A stretch of 20,862 nt of DNA from Halobacteriales archaeon SW_9_67_24 (GTDB taxonomy: Archaea > Halobacteriota > Halobacteria > Halobacteriales > Halococcaceae). The position numbers and the translations under genes were made by a program. The notes under the pieces were generated by a model that did not search any database, was not told the DNA's origin, and saw only the letters and a list, made by a program, of their open reading frames with translations. This document shows, piece after piece, positions 14,852 to 20,862 of the stretch. The DNA lies in NCBI GenBank assembly GCA_003022685.1, contig PXSV01000071.1, positions 1 through 20,862 on the forward strand, in the 5' to 3' direction. Every line of letters starts with the position of its first letter. Position 1 is the first letter of the stretch.

Positions 14852-16261
14852 ATGGACCGGCCGAACGTCGTCTGGATCACCCTCGAAAGCACGCGGATGG
14901 ACCACACCTCCCTCGACGGCTACTCGCGCGACACCACGCCGAACCTCGCGCGAATCGCCGGGATGGGGGGCGGTCGCGCGTTCGCGGACTGTCACACTCA
15001 CGGCGTCTGGACGCTCGCATCGAGCGCGTCGATCCTCACTGGAACCGTCCCTACTCACCACGGCGCGGGAATGGAAAACGACGCGATCCCGGAGGACCTC
15101 GACACGATCCCCGAACGGCTTTCCGAGCAGGGCTACCGGACCGCGTGTCTCTCGCCGAACTCCCACCTGAGTTCGGCGACCGGTCTCGATCGCGGGTTCG
15201 ACGAGTTCACGTGGCTGAGCGCCGACACGCTCTGGGAGGCCGCCGGCCCGCGGATCCTCGCGAAGTACGCCCGCAACTGCCGGCGGCACGGCCCTGGGTT
15301 CACGACCGATACCAGGAAACACGGCACGAGCTACCTGATGAACGAGATCGCGAAACGCCAGCTCGGCTCGTACGCCGACGACGAGGAGCCGTTTTTCCTC
15401 TACGCGCACTACGGCGATCCCCACCATCCCTACCACCCGCCGCAGCGATTCCTCGACCGCTACGCCGACGACTTCGCGATGGACACCGACCGCGCCCAGC
15501 GGCTCGGCTTCTACCACCACGACAACTTCCACCAGCTCATCGCGGACGGCTGTCCGTTTGCGGCCGACGAGTGGGACGCCCTCCAGGCGCTCTACGACGG
15601 CGAGATCGCCCACACCGACGAGCTGGTCGGCGACTTGTTCGATCACGCGAACCGGCTGGGTCTCGACGACACCGTGTTCGTGATCACCGCCGACCACGGC
15701 GAGCTGTTCGGCGAGCAGGGGATGCTCGCCCACCTGGTGGTGGCCGACGACGCCGTGACCCACGTCCCCCTCGTCGTCCACGGGGCCGACGCGATCACCG
15801 ACCACGACGGCGAGACCGTCCAACACGCTGACGTGATGCGAACGCTGCTCGACGCCGCCGGCGCGCGAACCGACGGCCTCCACGGGATCGACCTCCGCGA
15901 GGAGACCCGCGAGCACAGCCTGACACAGCGCGGTGCGAAGCGCGCTTGCAAGAACCTCGATCGATTCGGGGAGCTGAACCCCGCGTTCGACCCGTCGCCG
16001 TACCACACCGCGACCCTCAGCGCGCTCCGCACCCGCGAGTTCAAATATCAGCGCAGCGACGATCGTGCCGAGCTGCTCCGGCTCCCCGACGAGGACCGCG
16101 ACGCGAGCGAGGACCGTCCCGAGGTCGAGAAACGCCTCGATGAGGCACTCGACATGGTGCTCGAAACCGATGGCCAGCCCGCTTTCTCGGAGAGGCGGGA
16201 GGGAGAGTTCTCCGACGCGATGAAGGAGCAGTTGTCGGATCTCGGCTATCTCGTGGACTGA
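14852..16261 (+). CDS. Sulfatase-superfamily protein with phosphotransferase-like active site
   Basis: A 469-residue member of the alkaline phosphatase/sulfatase superfamily: NVVWITLESTRMDHTSLDGY at the N-terminus, VWTLASSASILTGTVPTHHG, YAHYGDPHHPYHPP, VFVITADHGELFGEQGML, and a terminal LSDLGYLVD. The formylglycine motif C/S-x-P-x-R of true sulfatases is absent, with T54-L-A-S-S in its place, and the usual N-terminal Asp pair is replaced by E12. The set E12, T54, D281, H282 is that of lipoteichoic-acid-synthase and phosphoethanolamine-transferase type enzymes, in which Thr is the nucleophile. A phospho-group transferase or hydrolase acting on a glycan or lipid-linked sugar is therefore likelier than a sulfatase. 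Unlike those bacterial enzymes it has no membrane helices and no signal peptide, so it should be cytoplasmic. It is divergent from the membrane-protein gene and converges on the hydrolase gene with 18 nt between. Confidence 0.85.
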   Translation: MDRPNVVWITLESTRMDHTSLDGYSRDTTPNLARIAGMGGGRAFADCHTHGVWTLASSASILTGTVPTHHGAGMENDAIPEDLDTIPERLSEQGYRTACLSPNSHLSSATGLDRGFDEFTWLSADTLWEAAGPRILAKYARNCRRHGPGFTTDTRKHGTSYLMNEIAKRQLGSYADDEEPFFLYAHYGDPHHPYHPPQRFLDRYADDFAMDTDRAQRLGFYHHDNFHQLIADGCPFAADEWDALQALYDGEIAHTDELVGDLFDHANRLGLDDTVFVITADHGELFGEQGMLAHLVVADDAVTHVPLVVHGADAITDHDGETVQHADVMRTLLDAAGARTDGLHGIDLREETREHSLTQRGAKRACKNLDRFGELNPAFDPSPYHTATLSALRTREFKYQRSDDRAELLRLPDEDRDASEDRPEVEKRLDEALDMVLETDGQPAFSERREGEFSDAMKEQLSDLGYLVD

Positions 16262-16279
16262 GCGGCGAACGAGCGGTCG

Positions 16280-17074
16280 TTACCAGTAGATGGTGTATGC
16301 GGCGTCGTATTCGTTGGACAGTATGTAGTGGCCAGCGTTAGGAATGTGGACGAATCGTCCGGCCGGCAACTCATCGCCCACTTCCAAATCTTTCACTCGT
16401 GTATCCACATCGGCGTCCGCCTTCAACACAAGTGTTGGTGAAATGATCTTCGGGAACACCTCGTCCAACAACGAAGGATACCCTTCACGGCCTATTTCCG
16501 CGACGTTCGGACTACACTCGGCGCTCGCAACGGCAAAGCGACGTGCCCAGTCGGGATCGAAACCTTCGTAGCTCGTTTCGATCTCCTCCTCGAGTGATCG
16601 GGTCGCTCGATCGCGAAGGTTCTCCTGGATAGCCTGGGCCCGTTCGCCAGGTCCCATTTCGGGAGTGCCAGAGAGCCCAACTGGATCTTCGAGGATGACC
16701 GCACGTGGAAGCTCCGGGTGCTCCGCGGCTGTCCACGCCACGGTCCCTGCACCCATCGAATGACCGAGCATGATTGGATCATCGAGATCCAATTCGTTCA
16801 CGATCCCGACGAGATCAGCGATTCGGTTCCCGATATCGTATCCTGTTTCCGGAGCGTCCGATCGACCGTGCCCGCGTGCATCGTACGCTATCACATCGTA
16901 GTCATCAGCAAGGTCCTCAGCCAGCGGTGTCCAGCACCGACCGTTAGCAAAGAAGGCGTGAGCCATGACCAGTGATGGACCATCGCCTGTCCGGTAATAG
17001 TGGAGGTCGATACCATTAGCCGAGACGGTTCCGGCCGTCCATCCATCAGGGAGGTCCATACGGTTCCATTTCAT
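16280..17074 (-). CDS. Alpha/beta hydrolase
   Basis: A 264-residue soluble alpha/beta-fold hydrolase of full length. LHYYRTGDGPSLVMAHAFF leads into the oxyanion region. DVIAYDARGHGRSD at 60-73 is the classic strand 4 motif. GHSMGAG holds nucleophile S106, LVLKADADVD (about 215-224) the probable acid residue, and PNAGHYI the catalytic H249. The substrate cannot be inferred; esterases, epoxide hydrolases and lactonases share this layout. The start at 17074 (MKWNRM) is the first Met, and residue 6 is an alternative. Its GC content and codon choice (more A/T-ending codons) are clearly lower than in the flanking genes, and its function does not fit the glycan theme, so it may have been acquired separately. 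Confidence 0.85.
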   Translation of the reverse strand: MKWNRMDLPDGWTAGTVSANGIDLHYYRTGDGPSLVMAHAFFANGRCWTPLAEDLADDYDVIAYDARGHGRSDAPETGYDIGNRIADLVGIVNELDLDDPIMLGHSMGAGTVAWTAAEHPELPRAVILEDPVGLSGTPEMGPGERAQAIQENLRDRATRSLEEEIETSYEGFDPDWARRFAVASAECSPNVAEIGREGYPSLLDEVFPKIISPTLVLKADADVDTRVKDLEVGDELPAGRFVHIPNAGHYILSNEYDAAYTIYW

Positions 17075-17193
17075 ATGGCCACTGAAAAGTCGCTTTCCAT
17101 CATGCAGATCCCTCAGTAAGCTGTGTGTTCGACTTGCAGGGTCGGGGGCTACCGGAAGAAGTATGAGATGGACCTCTTTTCAACTAATTGATT

Positions 17194-17206
17194 GACCAGA
17201 CTGGTC
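17194..17206 (-). terminator. Short palindrome downstream of the toroid gene
   Basis: GACCAG-A-CTGGTC (6-bp arms, 1-nt centre) lies 16 nt beyond the TAA of the minus-strand toroid gene (17225-17223) and is followed on that strand by an AT-rich stretch (AATCAATTAGTTGAAAAG). It may terminate the wecB-wecC-DUF354-toroid operon. With a 1-nt loop it would not be a strong hairpin, so a protein-binding palindrome upstream of the hydrolase gene is equally possible. Confidence 0.3.
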
Positions 17207-17222
17207 TTATCAGTAACTACTA

Positions 17223-18317
17223 TTACTGGGTCCGGCTGCAGTGGCGGACCATCGCGGCCATCGCGTAGCACATCCATCCCTGGCTCCACCGCATATAGGG
17301 CGTGGTGTCGTCGAGAAACCGGCCCTGCTGGCGGTAGAAGTACCCCGACTCGTCGAAGAGATGCTGGATCGACCAGTCGAGCACTCGGTCGGCCATCGCG
17401 ACGTTTTCCTCGCGGCCGTCCCGAGCGAGGGTGAGGATCGATTGGGCGGCGGCGTGGGCGTCGCGCGGGTAGGACTGATCGTGCTCGAACTTCGGCGCGC
17501 CGTCGGGTTCGATCAGATGCTCGCGGTAGAACGCGAGCCCGCGCTCGTAGGCCGCTTCTGTTCCCGGGACGTCCCCGCCCGCGTCGAGGTACTCCTTGAG
17601 CGATTCGAGCACGAACCCGGTGTGGAAGTTGTCGTGGCTGATCGGCGAACCGTCGGCCGGCATCGAGTAGTGCCACGCGCCGCTTTCCTCCTGGGCCGAG
17701 AGCACGAACGCGATCACCTCGTCGGCCCGCCCCAGCAGGTCGTCGTCGCCGTTTTCGGCCGCGACGAGGGCGAACAACCGGGCGGCGAGCGCGTTGACGT
17801 TGATGACCACGAACTCGTCGTCGGTGGTGTAGGTGTACGCCTCGTGGCTGTCGATCGTGCGGGTGTTGATATCGTTCCGAATGAACGCACAGGCCTCCTC
17901 GGCGACCCCGAGCGAGTGCTCGTCGCCGGTGAGTCGGTGGTGACGGACGAACGCCTGGGCGCAGAAGACCGTGACGACCACCGACGGGCGGTACGCCGGC
18001 AGGAAGAACTTCCTCGCGTGGTCGTCCTCGCCGGTCGCCTCGTACAGGTCGAGATGGGCGAGCGCGAACAGCGCGACCCCCTTCGGGTTGCGCTCTTCGG
18101 GAATCGACAGGGCCGGCTGGAGCGTCGCCGGGAACTTGTCCACCGCGTGCATCCACACGAGCCGCGTGAACCAGTGGCCCTCGAACGGCTCCGCGTAGGG
18201 GCTGTTCAGCCCGTCGTAGGGGTCCCAGCCGGCGTATTCGCGCTCGCGCGCCCAGTCGAGCGCGGTCGTGCAAACCCCGTAGAGCGCTGGACGATGCCGT
18301 TCGTCGCCCGCCATCAT
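17223..18317 (-). CDS. Alpha/alpha-toroid protein of glycan operon (function unknown)
   Basis: A 364-residue soluble protein built of repeated helical hairpins in the style of (alpha/alpha)6-toroid enzymes (terpene-cyclase or uronyl-epimerase/hydrolase-like folds): SVVVTVFCAQAFVRHHRLTG, NVNALAARLFALVAAENG, ADEVIAFVLSAQEESGAWHYS, SHDNFHTGFVLESLKEYL, DAHAAAQSILTLARDG, MADRVLDWSIQHLFDESGYFYRQ, and MRWSQGWMCYAMAAM. Recurrent W/G-x-Y/F positions and the HxTxF motif also occur in the C-terminal half of the methyltransferase fusion at 7099-8796. Being last in an operon that makes UDP-ManNAcA suggests action on a uronic-acid-containing glycan, for example as an epimerase, lyase or hydrolase; this is inference. 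The ATG at 18317 overlaps the DUF354 stop as ATGA, so translation is probably coupled. A second ATG follows immediately at 18314. Confidence 0.8.
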   Translation of the reverse strand: MMAGDERHRPALYGVCTTALDWAREREYAGWDPYDGLNSPYAEPFEGHWFTRLVWMHAVDKFPATLQPALSIPEERNPKGVALFALAHLDLYEATGEDDHARKFFLPAYRPSVVVTVFCAQAFVRHHRLTGDEHSLGVAEEACAFIRNDINTRTIDSHEAYTYTTDDEFVVINVNALAARLFALVAAENGDDDLLGRADEVIAFVLSAQEESGAWHYSMPADGSPISHDNFHTGFVLESLKEYLDAGGDVPGTEAAYERGLAFYREHLIEPDGAPKFEHDQSYPRDAHAAAQSILTLARDGREENVAMADRVLDWSIQHLFDESGYFYRQQGRFLDDTTPYMRWSQGWMCYAMAAMVRHCSRTQ

Positions 18318-19408
18318 CGGACGGCCCGGATCAAGTCGTTCGTCAGTTCGACTACCTCGTCCCGTACGGTGCGTGCGCGCTCGCGATCCGGCTCGACGTC
18401 GGCCGAATCGAGCCCCGCGATGTACTCGACGATGGCCCCGGCGTCCCGCGAGTGGACGATCCGGCCGTCGGCAACGAGCTCCTGGTCGACCGAGAGCAGC
18501 GTGTTCGGGAAGAAGGAGACGGCGGGTTTCTCCATGCACGCCGCCTCCCGGGACATCGTTCCCGAGCCGGTGAGCACACACCGCGCGTGCCACGCGAGCT
18601 GGAGCCCGTTCATCGCCCCGTTCGGCACGTACACCGCATTGTCGTCGTACTCGCGGGCGTAGCGCTCGTCGCCGCGCCCGCGCGGGAGATAGACCACGCC
18701 GATGTCACGGTCGCTCGCTTCAGCGAGGAGGTCGGGCACGATCGAGTCGGCGTCGACGTATGCCGCGGTGAGCGCCTCGGGCCGGATCACGACGTACTCG
18801 CCGCTCGTGAAGGGCAGCCGATCGGGGAAGTCGGGATCGGGATCGAAGCCGGCGACGTAGACGTCCTCCTTGTAGCCGTCGTAGGTGTGGATCGCGTCGG
18901 GATCGGCCCCCCACCGCGTCAGTTCCTCGGCGGCGAACGCCCGCGGAACGACGTTGTGGGTCGCGGCGGCCTCGAAGCGATTATAGAGTTCCTCGACCCA
19001 GAGCCCGTCGACGTGGGCGGTGATGTCGTTGTCGGTGAAGTGGATCGAGGGCGTCCCTCGCGCTCGGGAGGCGAGAACGCACATCGCGTTGCGCGCCGAC
19101 AGCGAGACGTCACAGTCGGGCGCGCTCACCGCGAGCTGGGCCGTCCGAAACGGGATGCCGAACTTCCGGATCAAGGCGTTGTCGAAGTCACGGCCCACCA
19201 CCTGGTGCTCGAAGCCGACCTCGCGCGCGAGCGAGACGGTCTCGGTCTTCTCTCGCACCGTGGTCGTCACCGAGACGTTCTCCAGCCCGCCGACGAGCCC
19301 GTCGAAGAAGAACGGGTGCGAGGGGCTGACGAGGTCGATCCAGACCCGCGCCGGGGTCGCCTGCACGGCCGTCTCGGAACCCGCCGCGTGGCGACCGCGC
19401 CCGCTCAT
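18314..19408 (-). CDS. DUF354 family protein (GT-B-like)
   Basis: A 364-residue protein matching the archaeal DUF354 family, which resembles the GT-B fold of UDP-GlcNAc 2-epimerases and related glycosyltransferases. After a short variable N-terminus it reads VWIDLVSPSHPFFFDGLVGGL (start of domain 1), VSVTTTVREKTETVSLAREVGF, GIPFRTAQLAV, SAPDCDVSLSARNAMCVLASR, and PSIHFTDNDITAH. The C-terminal domain has EYVVIRPEALTAAYVD and VLTGSGTMSREAACMEKPAVSFFPN, the expected nucleotide-sugar site. The start at 19408 overlaps the wecC stop (ATGA) and its own stop overlaps the next start in the same way. The exact reaction is undetermined; a sugar transferase or epimerase step using the UDP-ManNAc or UDP-ManNAcA made upstream is plausible. 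Confidence 0.88.
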   Translation of the reverse strand: MSGRGRHAAGSETAVQATPARVWIDLVSPSHPFFFDGLVGGLENVSVTTTVREKTETVSLAREVGFEHQVVGRDFDNALIRKFGIPFRTAQLAVSAPDCDVSLSARNAMCVLASRARGTPSIHFTDNDITAHVDGLWVEELYNRFEAAATHNVVPRAFAAEELTRWGADPDAIHTYDGYKEDVYVAGFDPDPDFPDRLPFTSGEYVVIRPEALTAAYVDADSIVPDLLAEASDRDIGVVYLPRGRGDERYAREYDDNAVYVPNGAMNGLQLAWHARCVLTGSGTMSREAACMEKPAVSFFPNTLLSVDQELVADGRIVHSRDAGAIVEYIAGLDSADVEPDRERARTVRDEVVELTNDLIRAVR

Positions 19409-20605
19409 AGCTCGACGACGGTGACGCCCGCCGCCTCCCACGCGGCGGCGTCGAGGATTCCTTTCGCGTCGATCACGGTCTCGCCATCGAGCTGCGCCGC
19501 GACCTCGGCCGGGTCGAGTGCGGCGTACTCGTCGTGGTCGGTGGCGATCACCGCCGCGTCGGCCCCCGACAGCGCTTCCTGGAGCGACACCAGCGCGAGG
19601 TGGCTGTCGGTGACGTATGGATCGTGGAGCCGGACGTCGATCGCCGGGTCGGCGTCCGTCCCCCCCATCCCCTCCGCACCGGGCGCGCGCGCCGCCCGCG
19701 CGCGCTGCTGGAGTGTCTCGGCGAGCCGGAGACCGGGGCTCTCGCGCGCGTCGGCGACGTTGCCCTTGTACGCCACCCCGAGCACCGCCACCGTCGCGCG
19801 GGCGCGCTCGATCAGGTCGAGTCGATCCGAGGCATGGCCGAGGAAGAGCGGATCGATCGGGATGCAGTGGCCGCCGACGCCGGGGCCAGGCTGGTGAATG
19901 TTCACCCGGGGGTGGTGGTTCGCGAGGCCGATCGCCTCGCGCGCGTTGAGCCCGTAGTCGTGGGCGATCATCGTCACCTCGTTCGCCAGCGCGATGTTCA
20001 CGTCCCGGTAGGTGTTCTGGAGGAGTTTGACGAACTCCGCGAGCGTCGGATCGGTCGTCGTCCGGAGGTCGCCCCCGACGAACGACTCGTACAGCGCGAC
20101 CGCCGACGCGACCGAGCGTTCGTCGACGCCGCCGATCGCGCGATCGTTCTCGCGAAGCTCGGCAAGGACGTTCCCGGGGAGGACGGTTTCGGGCGAGTAC
20201 GCCAGCGAGAACTCCCCCACACAGAGCCCGGAGCGTTCGAGCACGGGCGCGAGCACCTCGCTTGTGGTGCGGGGCGGCACGGTGGATTCGAGGATCACGG
20301 TGTCGTCCGCCCGGAGCACGGTCGCGACCGTCTAGGTCGGCGTGGTCGTCCTCCAGCGGCGTCGGCACGCAGATCAGGTGGTACTCCGCCGGCACGACCT
20401 CCTCCGTCACCGACAGCGAGCCAGCGAGCACGCTCTCGATGACGTCGTCGAGTCCTGGCTCGTCGATTCGCGTCTCGCTGGCTTCGAGCGCGTCCAGCAG
20501 TTCGGTGTCGACATCGTACCCGAAGACGTCGTGGCCGGCCTCGGCGAGCACCGCCGCCGTCGGCAGGCCGATGTAGCCCAACCCGTGGACACAGACGGTG
20601 CTCAT
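19405..20605 (-). pseudogene. wecC: UDP-N-acetyl-D-mannosaminuronate dehydrogenase, frameshifted
   Basis: This would oxidise UDP-ManNAc to UDP-ManNAcA with two NAD+. N-terminal Rossmann domain: VCVHGLGYIGLPTAAVLAEAGH and LICVPTPLEDDHADL. At about 20328-20336 the frame breaks, and sense resumes as TVATVLRADDTVILESTVPPRTT, SPETVLPGNV, the central helix EFVKLLQNTYRDVNIALANEV, the active-site Cys in PGVGGHCIPIDPLFL, and the UDP-binding domain VLGVAYKGNVADARESP, ending VTVVEL. The total span of 1201 nt is not a multiple of three. About eight residues that normally follow the DDHADL motif are missing, so a small deletion (3n+2 bases) is inferred. The junction holds a rare CTAG and abuts a 12-bp palindrome, CGGTCGCGACCG (20319-20330). 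All catalytic motifs survive, so this is either a recent inactivation or a sequencing or assembly error. The start at 20605 overlaps the wecB stop. Confidence 0.85.
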
Positions 20606-20862
20606 CCTGTCCCCCCCCCGACCGATTTCGCCTGCCCGATCCCCACGGCGTCGAGGATCCGTTCGGCGCTCCGGCCGTCGCCGAACGGGTTCTCCCAGTC
20701 GGTCGGGGCACGGAGCGCCTCGCGTGCGCCGGCGACGATCGCCGTGGGATCGACACCGACGACCCGGTTCGCGCCGACCGCGACCGTCTCGGGGCGTTCG
20801 GTGTTGTCACGAAGCGTCACGCAGGGCGTCCCGAGAATGCACGCCTCCTCCTGGACGCCGCC
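20602..20862 (-). CDS. wecB: UDP-N-acetylglucosamine 2-epimerase, C-terminal part (cut by window edge)
   Basis: The frame is open to the right edge: GGVQEEACILGTPCVTL, then RDNTERPETVAVGANRVVG, which are the conserved C-terminal motifs of non-hydrolysing UDP-GlcNAc 2-epimerases (GT-B fold; GGVQEE and RxxTERPE contact UDP). Only the last 86 residues are here. The enzyme converts UDP-GlcNAc to UDP-ManNAc, the substrate of the next gene. Its TGA (20604-20602) overlaps the wecC ATG, so the genes form an operon with coupled translation. Confidence 0.9.
   Translation of the reverse strand, partial: GGVQEEACILGTPCVTLRDNTERPETVAVGANRVVGVDPTAIVAGAREALRAPTDWENPFGDGRSAERILDAVGIGQAKSVGGGTG

Noticed and set aside
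18314..20605. A single 763-codon frame spanning wecC and DUF354, suggesting a fused protein
   Set aside because: After residue about 93 the frame is Arg/Gly/Pro-rich nonsense that rejoins DUF354 only by phase coincidence. The true wecC continuation is in another frame with all family motifs, and DUF354 starts at its own ATGA overlap.
1..20862. CRISPR arrays, tRNA or rRNA genes
   Set aside because: No regularly spaced direct repeats and no cloverleaf-like or rRNA-like sequence were seen on either strand.

Overview
The window looks like a chromosomal segment of a halophilic archaeon (class Halobacteria). It has high GC and strong G/C bias at third codon positions. Its proteins are acidic and rich in Asp and Glu, and several genes have a TATA-like box about 27 nt before the start codon, which implies leaderless mRNAs. 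The genus cannot be told from the sequence alone.

Most of it is a surface-glycan (S-layer N-glycan, exopolysaccharide or O-antigen-like) biosynthesis locus. Left edge (1-1364): an incomplete ORF, a decayed insertion-sequence transposase and a stretch with no recognisable gene. 1365-3768: a coiled-coil protein with four 42-bp repeats, a broken lamin-tail-domain gene interrupted by a 97-bp inverted-repeat element, and a membrane-anchored Thr-rich surface protein. 3808-11129: six glycan genes, namely an intact GT4 glycosyltransferase, an internally deleted GT2, an intact GT2, a methyltransferase fused to an alpha/alpha-toroid domain, a GT4 paralogue that has lost its active-site motifs, and a doubly deleted GT4. 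11133-16261: two alkaline-phosphatase-superfamily enzymes flanking a large polytopic membrane protein gene that carries a frameshift. 16280-17074: an alpha/beta hydrolase of lower GC than its surroundings. 17223-20862: a tightly packed minus-strand operon, wecB (cut by the window edge) - wecC - DUF354 - alpha/alpha-toroid protein, in which each junction is an ATGA stop/start overlap.

A plausible joint role: WecB and WecC make UDP-ManNAc and UDP-ManNAcA from UDP-GlcNAc. The glycosyltransferases build the glycan. The methyltransferase and the alkaline-phosphatase-type enzymes modify it or trim or transfer phospho-groups. The surface protein, with four N-X-T sequons, is a possible acceptor. Pathway assignment is inference from gene content.

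The most striking pattern is that four genes of the glycan block (GT2, GT4, the polytopic membrane protein and wecC) are broken by five internal deletions that shift frame. In both glycosyltransferases the lost piece would carry active-site residues. The cause is either genuine decay of the locus or an assembly or sequencing problem, and the two cannot be separated from this sequence alone. Other points of note are a miniature-transposon-like insertion, a 17-bp element repeated at the same distance upstream of two paralogous GT4 genes, a single AT-rich box that seems to serve two divergent leaderless genes, and a sulfatase-like protein with the ligand set of a phospho-group transferase.
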